64,000 bases of DNA from contig NZ_CP157350.1 of NCBI RefSeq assembly GCF_051045985.1, forward strand, positions 1,178,001 through 1,242,000. The letters are read 5' to 3'. This DNA comes from Scardovia wiggsiae. Lineage in GTDB: Bacteria; Actinomycetota; Actinomycetes; Actinomycetales; Bifidobacteriaceae. The position numbers and the translations under genes were made by a program. The notes beneath the pieces are model-generated. The model was not told the origin of the DNA and made no database searches. It worked only from the letters and a program-made list of their open reading frames with translations. Numbering within the stretch: position 1 is the stretch's first letter; every line of letters starts with the position of its first letter. Shown here piece after piece: positions 33,930 to 43,551 of this stretch.

Positions 33930-35336
33930 ATGGATCTGTTTGAGCATACCCGGGCAGCATTAGCGGCGAACCTTCCTCTGCCATGGGAGACGATCACCCG
34001 ATGGCTCAGGGCGAATATGTCAAAAATCATCTATCTTGCCGTCACTTTTATTGTCGCATTTTTCATCATTAAAATTGCGGCAAGGCTTGCAACTAAGGCT
34101 TTCGATAAAACGAACCTGCCAAGCGCATCGCTGTTCATCAATTTCCTGCGCATATTATTATGGTTCCTTGCCGTGCTCGTTGTGCTCAAACCGGTTTTCG
34201 GCATTACGCCGAGTACGCTCCTTACAGCCCTGGGAGTTGGAGGGCTTGCACTTTCTTTTGGTATGAAAGATACGATCTCCAACCTTATCGGCGGCTTTAC
34301 GCTGATGGTCAGCCATGTTATTTCGCCGGGGGACAACATAAAAGTCAGCAATGCGTCAGGGCGCGTCAGGGATATTACATGGCGCCATACGATCATCAAA
34401 GAGCGCGGCGGCAACGAGATGTGGATACCAAACTCGGTCCTCAACTCAACACAGCTGGAAAAGCTTCCTGCAAACAACGCAGCGTGCACAACTGTCCCGT
34501 TCGTCCTGCGCAATGGTACTGATATATCTATGGCAACCAAGCGCATCCTTGAGCTTGTAGGGCGCGCGACAGCAAATATAAGCCTTAAAAAGACGAACCC
34601 TTCGGTGCGCTTTACAGGGTTTACTTCAGACGGCATCACAGGCGAAATCGTGCTTTATGCAGCGCGCGGGGTGGGCTTTGCACAGATCACCGACACTGCG
34701 TGCCGTGCGATTGCAGGTGAAGATTACATTATGGATAGCGGGGATGATGAGAGGGCTGTCCCCGTCCCTGCTGAAGACAGGCAGGAAACTATCGCCCTTC
34801 GGCCTGTCACGTCAGAAAAGGCTGTGAAAGATGCAACTGATGTGCATCCGGGCACGGGGATCATCAGAAAAGAAGACGGGCATGTTGCAGTAGATAATTC
34901 CGAAGATGCCCGGAATGGCCCGTATGTCAACAGGATATTGAAAAAACTTGTTTCTGCAGCGGAGTCACGCAGCAGGAAGCACCCGACGAACCCCTACCCC
35001 GCCTCAGGGTCAGCAAGCACAGAAAGCGGTCGGGCACCTGATATGCCGGGAGCCCCCGTTGCCGATACCAATCCCCAGGTTATGCAGCAGATAGAAGTCA
35101 ACGCTAACCCGGAGAAAGTAGGGATCATCCCCAACGACGCCCACGTACAGGTGCGCAGGCAGCGCAGGGGTGCTGGGGGGAAACGCTCAAGCAGGAAGAT
35201 ATCGTCATCATCAGGGCGGCCGCTGCGGAAGTCCTTAGAGGCAAAAAGCAGTTCCGGCCCCCGGGAGGCAGGGGAACAGGAAGGCCATACTGCAGAGCCC
35301 GCCAGGGGAAACCGCACCGACCGGCACGAAAACTAA
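33930..35336 (+). CDS. mscS: MscS-family mechanosensitive channel with long disordered tail
   Basis: 468 residues. Three transmembrane helices lie in the first 130 residues, with the pore-lining TM3-like VGGLALSFGMKDTISNLIGG. The beta domain follows (VSHVISPGDNIKVSNASGRV, MWIPNSVLNSTQL). From about residue 265 the protein is polar and disordered, ending in Arg/Lys/Ser-rich sequence. It releases solutes upon hypo-osmotic shock. ATG 33930 is preferred since the protein then starts just before TM1, although no ribosome site is visible, so translation may be leaderless. The tail is longer than in E. coli MscS. Confidence 0.88.
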   Translation: MDLFEHTRAALAANLPLPWETITRWLRANMSKIIYLAVTFIVAFFIIKIAARLATKAFDKTNLPSASLFINFLRILLWFLAVLVVLKPVFGITPSTLLTALGVGGLALSFGMKDTISNLIGGFTLMVSHVISPGDNIKVSNASGRVRDITWRHTIIKERGGNEMWIPNSVLNSTQLEKLPANNAACTTVPFVLRNGTDISMATKRILELVGRATANISLKKTNPSVRFTGFTSDGITGEIVLYAARGVGFAQITDTACRAIAGEDYIMDSGDDERAVPVPAEDRQETIALRPVTSEKAVKDATDVHPGTGIIRKEDGHVAVDNSEDARNGPYVNRILKKLVSAAESRSRKHPTNPYPASGSASTESGRAPDMPGAPVADTNPQVMQQIEVNANPEKVGIIPNDAHVQVRRQRRGAGGKRSSRKISSSSGRPLRKSLEAKSSSGPREAGEQEGHTAEPARGNRTDRHEN

Positions 35337-35398
35337 TGTATGCTAATTAATATGTATGTCAGAGCCTCCCGGGCTTATATGCTTATGCCCGTTATGCA

Positions 35399-36691
35399 TT
35401 ATGCCGATTTACTGACAGGCTGCTGAAGGACCCCTTCAATAAGGGAACCGATAAGTTCACGGCTGCTGATACCGGTAGCTTCCCAGGCCTTGGCATACAT
35501 GGAGATTGACGTAAACCCGGGCAGGGTGTTGATCTCATTGACCATGACTGTGCCGTCAGGCATAACGAATGTGTCAACACGGCTCAGCCCCTCCCCGTCA
35601 ACTGCCAAAAAAGCCTTCGCTGCAACCTGCCTTACTTTATCAAGGATATCCTGGGGCAGATGGGCGGGGATCTCAACATGGGAAGCCTGGGCATCCATAT
35701 ATTTGCTGTCAAAATCGTAGAATGTATCCTCTTCAGGTTTGTCAAGGACTATTTCCCCCGGGAATGCTGTCTGCGGGGCCTGCCCTCTGCGCGGGGAAAA
35801 TACCGCACATTCGATTTCACGGGCATCTATCCCCTGCTCCACAAGCACCCGCCAGTCATGCTGCGAAGCTTCATAGACCGCCTCAACAAGTTTCCGTGTA
35901 CGGGCCTGGCTGTCATCATCATAATCGATTTTCGTAACTCCAAAGCTCGACCCTGAACGCGACGGCTTTACGAACAGAGGGTATTCCAGCCCCGCCTCCT
36001 CAACCTGCATAAGCAGGTCGAACCCGTTCTGCTCAAAACGGGAACCGGCATCATAGCTGCGGGTATCAAGAGTGATCCCTGGGGCAACCGGGATACCGGC
36101 CTGTTCAAGTATGACTTTCGTATAATGCTTATCCATGCATACTGCAGACGCAAGCACACCGCAGCCTACAAACGGCACGCCCATCATTGACAGCAGCCCC
36201 TGAACGGTCCCATCCTCCCCATACGCGCCGTGCAGTACCGGGAATACAGCATCAATATGACCCAGGGACCCAAGCCTGCCGGTTCCCGCATCCCTGGCGA
36301 AAAAACCGTCCCCCTGCAGGGATACGTCAAGGACCACCCTGCGGGAGCCGAAGGCCTCTTCCACAGCCGGAAGCTGCCCTGCCCCCAGTTTCCACTGCCG
36401 GGGGTCATCCCCGCCGGTTATCCAGATACCTTCGCGGGTGATCCCAATGGGGACAGCCTCATATTTTTCAGGATCCATCTGCTGCAGAACATACCCGGCT
36501 GAAATACACGAGATCGGATGCTCTTCTGCACGCCCGCCGTAAAGGACAGCTATCCGTTTACGCCCGGAGGATGAGGGTAAAAATGGAGGTTCCGCGAAAG
36601 GATAACCCGCGGATGGATCCTGGGACGGGAGCCTCTGCGGCTGGTCCGGCGGGACCGGCTGGCCTGGCTGGGTGGACTGAGATAACGACAT
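35399..36691 (-). CDS. ddl: D-alanine--D-alanine ligase
   Basis: 430 residues. This ATP-grasp enzyme makes D-Ala-D-Ala for peptidoglycan. Motifs are IAVLYGGRAEEHPISC, FPVLHGAYGEDGTVQGLL, FVGCGVLASAVCMDKHYTK, FVKPSRSGSSFGVTKI and MVNEINTLPGFTSISMYAKA. A Pro/Gln-rich N-terminal extension of about 45 residues precedes the catalytic part. ATG 36691 follows GAGGG. It is encoded 47 bp after gpsA in the leftward order murA, plsC, gpsA, ddl, a wall and membrane cluster. Confidence 0.96.
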   Translation of the reverse strand: MSLSQSTQPGQPVPPDQPQRLPSQDPSAGYPFAEPPFLPSSSGRKRIAVLYGGRAEEHPISCISAGYVLQQMDPEKYEAVPIGITREGIWITGGDDPRQWKLGAGQLPAVEEAFGSRRVVLDVSLQGDGFFARDAGTGRLGSLGHIDAVFPVLHGAYGEDGTVQGLLSMMGVPFVGCGVLASAVCMDKHYTKVILEQAGIPVAPGITLDTRSYDAGSRFEQNGFDLLMQVEEAGLEYPLFVKPSRSGSSFGVTKIDYDDDSQARTRKLVEAVYEASQHDWRVLVEQGIDAREIECAVFSPRRGQAPQTAFPGEIVLDKPEEDTFYDFDSKYMDAQASHVEIPAHLPQDILDKVRQVAAKAFLAVDGEGLSRVDTFVMPDGTVMVNEINTLPGFTSISMYAKAWEATGISSRELIGSLIEGVLQQPVSKSA

Positions 36692-36738
36692 TTTCCCTCG
36701 ATTCCTGTAGTTTTACTGATTCCTGTATATCCCTGAGG

Positions 36739-37737
36739 TCATTCATCGACCATATCATCGCCGAAAAGGTCTGCAAGCATTTCTTCGCAGGAGATGCCCT
36801 CATTGAGCACGCGGAACATCGCGGAAGCAAGCGGCGTATCGACCCCATATTTTTCGCCGAGAGCCACAACAGCTGCGGTCGTAGGAACGCCCTCAGCCAC
36901 GCCATTGCTGACTTTCGTTGCTTCGTCCACGCTCATGCCCTTGCCAAGGTTGGCGCCAAAAGTATAGTTCCTGCTTAATGGGGACCCGCATGTTGCAACA
37001 AGGTCGCCAACCCCGGCAAGCCCTGCAAAGGTCTGTGCCTGCGCGCCGGCAGCTACCCCGAGCTGTGTAAGCTCAGCCAGGCCGCGCGTCTCGATCATCG
37101 CTGCTGTATTCTCGCCGAAACCCGCTCCGCGCGACATCCCTACCGCAAGGGCAACAACATTCTTCAGCGATCCGCACATCTCGACACCGATAACATCTGT
37201 TGACGCAAATACCTTGAAATAGCCAGTTGTCGCGATCCCCGCAACTTTGACCGCTGTACTGTGGCTTTCACTGGCAGCCACTGCAGCAGCAGGCTGCCTC
37301 TGGGCGACTTCTTTGCTGAGGTTCGGCCCGGACAGGCATGCAAAACGGTCTGCGGGAAGGTCCAGGGTCTCGCGCACGACCTGGTCCATACGTTTATCCG
37401 TTGAGCGCTCAATGCCTTTCATCAGGGAAACGACAACAGCGTGCGGGGGGATCAGGCCTTTGAACCCATCCAGTGCCTGCCGTGCGAACTGCGCTGCGAT
37501 CGCAACAATAATGATTTCAGCATCCTTCACTGCTTCTTCGCGGCCAAGGGTAGCATGCATAGCGTCAGGAAGACGGTTTACTACAGGCAGCCTGACAGGG
37601 TTCTGATGCAATGTATTGATCGCATTAACTATGTCAGGCTCGATAGCCCACATAGTCACGTCATTGCCTGCATCTGCAAGGACCTGTCCGAAAGCGGTCC
37701 CCCAGGCGCCTGCACCTAAAACTGTTACTGATGCCAT
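36739..37737 (-). CDS. gpsA: NAD(P)-dependent glycerol-3-phosphate dehydrogenase
   Basis: 332 residues. It reduces dihydroxyacetone phosphate to sn-glycerol 3-phosphate for phospholipids. MASVTVLGAGAWGTAFGQVL is the dinucleotide site, SLMKGIERST, CLSGPNLSKEVAQRQPAA and CGSLKNVVALAVGMSRGAG carry the catalytic lysine region, and ETRGLAELTQLG follows. ATG 37737 fits the family start; AGGTGG lies nine bases upstream. It precedes ddl and follows plsC, so lipid and wall precursor genes are grouped. Confidence 0.96.
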   Translation of the reverse strand: MASVTVLGAGAWGTAFGQVLADAGNDVTMWAIEPDIVNAINTLHQNPVRLPVVNRLPDAMHATLGREEAVKDAEIIIVAIAAQFARQALDGFKGLIPPHAVVVSLMKGIERSTDKRMDQVVRETLDLPADRFACLSGPNLSKEVAQRQPAAAVAASESHSTAVKVAGIATTGYFKVFASTDVIGVEMCGSLKNVVALAVGMSRGAGFGENTAAMIETRGLAELTQLGVAAGAQAQTFAGLAGVGDLVATCGSPLSRNYTFGANLGKGMSVDEATKVSNGVAEGVPTTAAVVALGEKYGVDTPLASAMFRVLNEGISCEEMLADLFGDDMVDE

Positions 37738-37907
37738 ACCGTCATACCACCTCATTCTGTATAATTCCCGCGCATAGAGCCCACAGAAAGGCTTCCATGC
37801 TGCGTCTTATATCCTGTAGCAATTTTAGTACGCTGCATACATAACGCCTGAAAAACATCCACTGCTACACCATAACCACAAAGTTGGCGCTGTGCAGGAA
37901 AGCACCA

Positions 37908-38852
37908 CTACCGCAGAGGAGCCCCATCATCAGGCAGCGCATCAAGGGATACATCTATCCCCAGCTCAGGCCTGGGCACGCGCGACATCGTCCGATAATC
38001 CCACATGCCTTCTTCAGGCGGCTGATCCCCCCTGATCTCGGCCATAATATTTTCCATCCGCTGGCGCACGCGGTTGACCAGTTCCATGATCAGGCCTTTG
38101 GGAGGCTGAGCGCCCCAGGAATCTGCGTCTTTAAGGAGGTCCCCGTAAGGGAGGCTGCAGTCGAAGCACATAACAACATTTTTACGCGGCCATGGCCAGA
38201 AATGGTTGATGCTGGCTGCACCCCATGTAACCGCGCAGTACAAAGGTATTTCATATCCAAGCCTGCGCGAAGCCTCCAGAGCAATATACCCCAGGCCGGG
38301 TTTGAGGCTCATCGGCCATCTGAACGGGTCGCGGGTCACTGTCCCCTCGGGCCACACGGTCAGCGGGCGCCCACTTGAAAGTATGCTGATGGATTCCTCT
38401 TCGATCGCACGGGCCTCGCCTTTGTGACGTTCTACAGGCTGCATCCCTACAAGCCTGAACCAGCTGCCCAGGACAGGCCATCTGGACAGTTCCGCTTTTG
38501 CCATATACCGCGGCCTGCGCCCCTGGTGGAACAGCGACATCATCGGGATAAAAACATCGAATTGCGTTACATGGGTCGCCGCAGTGATGAACACACCATT
38601 TTCAGGGACATGGTCCAAACCCCATGCTTTGAGCTTGGTGCGCCCGCGGACCACCCATGCTGTGCCGGTAAGCAGGCGTGCAGTTGCGCGGGGGTTCTGC
38701 CCATTGACTTCAACGGTATTGACGGTACGCCGCCCAGTCGGCAGAGGATGCGTAGGATCTACAAGCCTGTGGGTACGCGCCAGCCGTCCTACCTGCTCGT
38801 CGCTTAACGGGCTGACATTGCTTCCGGGCGAAACTTTTCCTGGAGAAACCAT
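37908..38852 (-). CDS. plsC: 1-acyl-sn-glycerol-3-phosphate acyltransferase family protein
   Basis: 314 residues. The acyltransferase motifs HVTQFD (HX4D), MAKAELSRWPVLG and WPEGTVTRD (EGT) are present in order, spaced as in PlsC. It should acylate lysophosphatidic acid at the membrane. About 80 N-terminal residues (TGRRTVNTVEVNGQNPRA) and a C-terminal Pro-rich tail are extra. It lies 50 bp downstream of murA and precedes gpsA, whose product supplies glycerol 3-phosphate, so a phospholipid role is well supported. Confidence 0.92.
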   Translation of the reverse strand: MVSPGKVSPGSNVSPLSDEQVGRLARTHRLVDPTHPLPTGRRTVNTVEVNGQNPRATARLLTGTAWVVRGRTKLKAWGLDHVPENGVFITAATHVTQFDVFIPMMSLFHQGRRPRYMAKAELSRWPVLGSWFRLVGMQPVERHKGEARAIEEESISILSSGRPLTVWPEGTVTRDPFRWPMSLKPGLGYIALEASRRLGYEIPLYCAVTWGAASINHFWPWPRKNVVMCFDCSLPYGDLLKDADSWGAQPPKGLIMELVNRVRQRMENIMAEIRGDQPPEEGMWDYRTMSRVPRPELGIDVSLDALPDDGAPLR

Positions 38853-38902
38853 ACTCTTATTGTGCGCTGCGGGCAGGAATTTGCCAGCCGGGCGGTTATC
38901 CC

Positions 38903-40234
38903 CTAGTCGATCCCTGCGCCAAGGGCAGCCAGCTTGCCGCGGAAATCTGCGTATCCGCGGTCTATCAGCGATATGCCATGCACCGAGGATTCGCCCTGCG
39001 CAGCGAGGGCTGCAATAAGGTGGGAGAATCCGCCGCGCAGATCCGGGACATCAATATCCTGGCCTGCCAGCGGCGTTGGCCCGAATATCACGGCAGAGTG
39101 CTCAAAATTGCGCTGTTTGAATCGGCACGGAAGCGATCCCAGGCATTCTTTATACAGCTGGATCGTCGCCCCCATATCAACAAGAGGCTTAGTAAACCCG
39201 AAGCGGTTTTCATAAACAGTTTCATGCACGATGCTCAGGCCTTTCGCCTGCGTCAGCGCCACTACAAGCGGCTGCTGCCAGTCAGTCATAAAGCCTGGAT
39301 GGACATCTGTCTCAAGGGCTACAGCGTGCAGGTCCCCGCCGGGATGCCAGAAATGGATGCCTTCATCCGTAACGTCAAACTCGCCGCCCACTTTGCGGTA
39401 TATGTTGAGGAAAGTCATCATTTCAGGCTGGGTAGCGCCTTTAACGAACACGTCCCCGCGTGTCGCCAGCGCGGCAGAAGCCCATGAGGCAACTTCAATA
39501 CGGTCCGTCAGAGCAGTATGGGTATACCCTTTGAGTTCCCTGACACCTTCAATACGGATAGTCCTGTCAACATCAACTGAAATAACCGCACCCATTTTCT
39601 GAAGGATAGCGATAAGGTCCATGATCTCAGGCTCAACAGCTGCACCGGAAAGCTCTGTTTTGCCTTCTGCAAGGACTGCTGCAAGGATAGTCTGCTCAGT
39701 AGCACCGACCGAGGGGTATGGGAGATGTATTTTCGCCCCCTGCAGGCCGTGCGGTGCTGTGATATGGATGCCGTCTTCGTGCTCCTTGTCAACATCCGCA
39801 CCGAGCTTGCGCAGGGTCTCAAGATGGAAATCAATGGGACGGTCGCCAATACGGCAGCCTCCCAATGAGGGGATGAATGCTTCACCGAGCCTGTGCAGGA
39901 GCGGCCCGGAAAAAAGGATGGGGATCCGCGAGGCGCCGGATAATGTTTCCACATCCGATACTGCAGGCATTTCTACATGGTGGGCGTCAATAGCTACTTC
40001 ACCGGTGTCCCCATTGACATCCACGCTGACACCGTGAAGCCGCAGGAGGTCTGAGACCACCTGGACATCGCGGATCTCCGGGACGTTTTTCAGGACCGAT
40101 CTTCCGGGTGCCAGTAACGCTGCAACCATCGCTTTGCTGACGAGGTTTTTGGCTCCGCGTACTTTGATCGTACCGTTCAACGGCCGTCCGCCAACAACAT
40201 GCAGGACATCTTTCTCGGGTTCTACAGCACTCAC
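38903..40234 (-). CDS. murA: UDP-N-acetylglucosamine 1-carboxyvinyltransferase
   Basis: 443 residues. It transfers enolpyruvate from PEP to UDP-GlcNAc, the committed step of peptidoglycan synthesis. GAKNLVSKAMVAALLA, the catalytic-loop LGGCRIGDRPIDFH with the nucleophilic Cys, IEGVRELKG, and DLRGGFSHLIAALAAQG are all present. A cysteine in this loop predicts fosfomycin sensitivity of the enzyme itself. It starts with GTG preceded by AAGGAGCGACA. It is divergent from the IclR gene across 254 bp. Confidence 0.96.
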   Translation of the reverse strand: MSAVEPEKDVLHVVGGRPLNGTIKVRGAKNLVSKAMVAALLAPGRSVLKNVPEIRDVQVVSDLLRLHGVSVDVNGDTGEVAIDAHHVEMPAVSDVETLSGASRIPILFSGPLLHRLGEAFIPSLGGCRIGDRPIDFHLETLRKLGADVDKEHEDGIHITAPHGLQGAKIHLPYPSVGATEQTILAAVLAEGKTELSGAAVEPEIMDLIAILQKMGAVISVDVDRTIRIEGVRELKGYTHTALTDRIEVASWASAALATRGDVFVKGATQPEMMTFLNIYRKVGGEFDVTDEGIHFWHPGGDLHAVALETDVHPGFMTDWQQPLVVALTQAKGLSIVHETVYENRFGFTKPLVDMGATIQLYKECLGSLPCRFKQRNFEHSAVIFGPTPLAGQDIDVPDLRGGFSHLIAALAAQGESSVHGISLIDRGYADFRGKLAALGAGID

Positions 40235-40488
40235 TGTCGCTCCTTATAATAATTCACACATTATCTGTTTTAACATCTGCCGGAATGGGGGTATTCCTGG
40301 ATCCACATTTATGCGTCTGCAGGCGAAATGGGAACAGCAGCTGTCCACACTATTTTTATTGTGCCATATACGCTGTGCACACTTCGTGAAACTGGAATAA
40401 ATCGGGCAACATTTCTGTACGCATTTTGTCCGCATTATGAGACAAGATTAAGGAAGACAGCTGATACACTATATCTGACGAGGTACCT

Positions 40489-41778
40489 ATGAGTGCTGAT
40501 GAACCTCACAAGGCTACTGGGCGTGCTGAGATCGACGATGATGTAGCTTTACTGCGGCCTGTCGGGAAACCGATGCGCAATTTACGCCCAAATACAACAG
40601 GCTGGACTATCCCTTCAACTTTTGTACCCGTTTATGAGATCCATTTTGGCAATGACGATGAGGAAAAAGGGCTGTCCGGCACAGAAACCCCCTCTCCGGA
40701 AACCCCCGCAGAAAGTATCCCGTCAGAAACTGCTGAAAACCGGCAGGGAGGGGAAGCTCCCGGAAGGCGTTCCGGATCCTCTGCGTCTGACAGGAATGAC
40801 GGAAGGTCGCTTGGCGCCCGCATTATATCGGACCTGCACAGCAGCATAGGGGAAACTGCCGCAGCGGATAATGGAGGCCTGGCCGGTGAAGATGAAGATG
40901 AGGGCGGCAATATCCCGCAAAAAGCCCGCGCAGGGGCTAATCTCCGGCGTTCCCGGGCAGCGCTGTCAATTTTCCAGGACCCGCAGCAGGTAGGGCACAG
41001 CGAAAAATCACTGTCATCTGCGGGCACACTGCAGAATACCGATACTGTAGCGATCGCCAAAGCCCTGCACTCAAACGTAGGAGTCATTGACAAGGCGGCA
41101 ATAGTGCTGGCAGCACTGGAAACGGGTCCGGCCACACTCGTAGAGCTTACTAACCGCAGCGGGCTTTCGCGCCCCACAGCGCACCGCATAGCCACTGCAC
41201 TTGAAGTGCACCATTTCGTTGACCGCAATAATGACGGGCGGTTCGTCCTGGGTGCCCGCTTTGCCCAGCTTGCCGTTGCCGCCGGCAATGACCGCCTTAT
41301 TGCTGCGGGGATACCTATCCTCCAGTCCCTGCATGACAGGACGGGGGAATCCGCACAGATCTACCGCAGGCATGAAGGGCAGCGTATCTGCATCGCATCC
41401 GTCGAACGGACAACAGGGCTGCGTGACAGCGTCCCGGTAGGGACACGCCTGTCCCTTGCGGCAGGCGCGGCGTCACATGTGCTGCTTGCCTGGGAGCCTT
41501 CCGAAAACCTGCGCGGGTTCCTGTCCCGAGCCAGATTCGGCAATAAGGCGCTTGCAGATGTACGCCGCAGGGACTGGGCCGAGTCTGTTGACGAGCGGGA
41601 GACCGGCGTCTCATCAGTTGCTGCCCCGATCCGCAATGCGTCAGGGCAGATCGTAGCGGCAATCAACCTTTCCGGGCCTTCAGAGCGTATGGGTGAACAT
41701 CCCGGGCATCTGTATGCCCCTGTCGTATTAAGCGCAGCAAAGCATCTCAGCGACGATATCTCCCACGCCGGCCTGTGA
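40489..41778 (+). CDS. IclR-family transcriptional regulator with a 195-residue extension
   Basis: 429 residues. The conserved part starts near residue 197: winged helix-turn-helix (VIDKAAIVLAALETGP, SRPTAHRIATALEVHHF), then the IclR ligand domain (ILQSLHDRTGESAQIYRRHE, SVPVGTRLSLAAGAASHVLLA, ISVAAPI-like SSVAAPIRNASGQIVAAINLSGP). Residues 1-195 are acidic and low-complexity, which is unusual because family members are about 250 residues. In bifidobacterial relatives such a regulator sits beside leuCD; those genes are absent here, so its targets are unknown. GACGAGG precedes the ATG. Confidence 0.88.
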   Translation: MSADEPHKATGRAEIDDDVALLRPVGKPMRNLRPNTTGWTIPSTFVPVYEIHFGNDDEEKGLSGTETPSPETPAESIPSETAENRQGGEAPGRRSGSSASDRNDGRSLGARIISDLHSSIGETAAADNGGLAGEDEDEGGNIPQKARAGANLRRSRAALSIFQDPQQVGHSEKSLSSAGTLQNTDTVAIAKALHSNVGVIDKAAIVLAALETGPATLVELTNRSGLSRPTAHRIATALEVHHFVDRNNDGRFVLGARFAQLAVAAGNDRLIAAGIPILQSLHDRTGESAQIYRRHEGQRICIASVERTTGLRDSVPVGTRLSLAAGAASHVLLAWEPSENLRGFLSRARFGNKALADVRRRDWAESVDERETGVSSVAAPIRNASGQIVAAINLSGPSERMGEHPGHLYAPVVLSAAKHLSDDISHAGL

Positions 41779-41812
41779 CACCTCTCCCTCAGCTCAGGCC
41801 CTCCGGTATCGG

Positions 41813-43204
41813 CTATTTGCTGCTGCCTTTTTCCCCGCCGTTTTTCTTGCTGCCCCGCAAAAAAATATCCCTGATAAACTGTACAGCTTTCTTCCAGCCC
41901 GTATGCCTTCCCAGCAGATCATAAGCCCTGCGTCCATAACTCGGCACATAGCTTGGACCAAAAGAATACGCTTTCCTAGATGACGGCCTGCCCACGATCT
42001 GCCCGAATTCAAGGAGCTGTATCCGAGGCTCATAAGGGTGCCTTATATCGAACTCAAACAGCCGCCCTGCGCGTTTCTGCGGCGCGGGCCCGTAAGACCC
42101 GAAACCGCATGTAGGGTTGGCTACCATAAGGATGCCCCTGTATTCACCGGCAAATCCATTGCGGTGGTCATGTCCCGCTGAGATCGCACAATAGCTGTGA
42201 GAAGAGGCCATAATGTCGAATTCGCCCGAATCTTTGTCCGGGCAGCTTATCCCCTCCCCCAGGTAGCTGTCGGGAAGCGTTTTATCAGGATCGATCTCAT
42301 AATAGGCATGGTCGAAAGCCCTGTATCCCCTGACTGCATGGGCGCGCGTAGGGGCAGTTTCACGCAGGAGCTCGTAATACTGCGGTATAGGGATGTTCTG
42401 GAAAACTATTGACTTTGCCGGAGTCTGATGCGCAAACCCGCGCATAAACTCCAAAGTATCCAGCGAGGGGGAACCATACCCCCCGCCTAACGCATATGTA
42501 CCGGAATCGACAAGCATAATGCCTAAAGTATCATTACCTTCAGTATCCGAAACGGTGAGCGCAAAGGTCCCCGGTTCGCATGCATACACATGCTGATGGG
42601 CCATACCCTGCGCATGGACAGGCTCAGGGTCACGGAGATCCGCAACAACAGCTTTCGGATTGAGACATCCCGGGAATTCGCGGTAGATAGCATCAAGTGC
42701 CGCAGTATTGAGCCCGCACTGGAAATCATGCGTGCCATACGTCACAGCAAAAGGGATACCGCGGTCAATAAGGGGCTGGAGGAACTGCGCGATGCTGGAC
42801 CGCACCAGGGCGGATGCCTTTTCCAGGCTACGCTGCCTCTCCCGCTCGGAAAGTGAGTACTCCTTCCAGTTCGCAGCCCATGGCCGGTTGATAAAAGTGC
42901 CGGCATACGCCGGATCATAGCCCGCGATCTGGTTGCCGGAAAAAATAACGATATCGGGACGTGCTGAATCGCATGCGGCAGCGATAAGTCTAACAGTATC
43001 TTTATTGACATGCGGGCCATCCTGTATGTCCGCAAACTGGAGGATGCGGAATTTCCCGGATCTGTGGAACTGCAGCCGGCCAAGGCGTGCAGAAACAGAC
43101 AGGTGAGAGGCATCGCACAATGGTGCTGCAGAGCCGTCCGATAGCTGCCCCGGGGCTCCTGCAGCCTGAGAAACATCTGATACAACCGCCATATCGCTGA
43201 CCAT
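41813..43204 (-). CDS. calcineurin-like metallophosphoesterase with altered metal ligands
   Basis: 463 residues. The fold is shown by FRILQFADIQDGP, DTVRLIAAACDSARPDIVIF, FAVTYGTHDFQ and ISAGHDHRNGF, in order. The usual metal-binding DxH, GD and GNH(D/E) motifs read DIQ (59-61), GNQ (90-92) and GTHD (157-160), so several ligands differ from consensus, while GHDH is intact. It may use a different metal set or be a weak enzyme; close homologues would settle this. The start lies 15 bases after the T-run of the tRNA terminator, with TATTAA just upstream and no ribosome site, so it may be leaderless. Confidence 0.8.
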   Translation of the reverse strand: MVSDMAVVSDVSQAAGAPGQLSDGSAAPLCDASHLSVSARLGRLQFHRSGKFRILQFADIQDGPHVNKDTVRLIAAACDSARPDIVIFSGNQIAGYDPAYAGTFINRPWAANWKEYSLSERERQRSLEKASALVRSSIAQFLQPLIDRGIPFAVTYGTHDFQCGLNTAALDAIYREFPGCLNPKAVVADLRDPEPVHAQGMAHQHVYACEPGTFALTVSDTEGNDTLGIMLVDSGTYALGGGYGSPSLDTLEFMRGFAHQTPAKSIVFQNIPIPQYYELLRETAPTRAHAVRGYRAFDHAYYEIDPDKTLPDSYLGEGISCPDKDSGEFDIMASSHSYCAISAGHDHRNGFAGEYRGILMVANPTCGFGSYGPAPQKRAGRLFEFDIRHPYEPRIQLLEFGQIVGRPSSRKAYSFGPSYVPSYGRRAYDLLGRHTGWKKAVQFIRDIFLRGSKKNGGEKGSSK

Positions 43205-43218
43205 AATTAATAGGGTAT

Positions 43219-43242
43219 CAAAAAAGCCTCCGGCGTGGAGGC
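43219..43242 (-). terminator. intrinsic terminator of the tRNA-Glu/tRNA-Gln unit
   Basis: GCCTCC and GGAGGC with a five-base loop, followed on the - strand by TTTTTTG. Confidence 0.88.
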
Positions 43243-43292
43243 AATTTTATCTTTATAAAACCGCTTAAGCCTGTGCAGCCTAAGCTGAATGG

Positions 43293-43364
43293 CTGGGGTA
43301 CCTGGACTCGAACCAAGAATGGATGAACCAGAATCACCTGTGTTGCCAATTACACCATACCCCA
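43293..43364 (-). tRNA. tRNA-Gln (CUG)
   Basis: Acceptor TGGGGTA/TACCCCA, anticodon loop TTCTGGT with CTG, discriminator G, and an encoded CCA beyond the 3' end. It follows tRNA-Glu on the same strand. Confidence 0.95.
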
Positions 43365-43410
43365 ATGGTTTGTACACTATCAGTTTTAGAACCAGGTATG
43401 TACAAACGGG

Positions 43411-43483
43411 TACCCCTGACCGGATTTGAACCGGTGTTAACGCCGTGAGAGGGCGACGTACTAGACCGCTATACGACAGGGGC
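43411..43483 (-). tRNA. tRNA-Glu (CUC)
   Basis: The D-arm region TCGTATAGCGGTCTAGTACG and anticodon arm TCGCCCTCTCACGGCG with CTC identify tRNA-Glu. The acceptor first pair is G-U, discriminator A. It lies just downstream of gltX. Confidence 0.95.
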
Positions 43484-43551
43484 GATTCAGTTTTAGCACC
43501 TGTGTGCAGCAGTAACGCTGCCCATCAGGCACAGAAAGAGAGTATACACAC

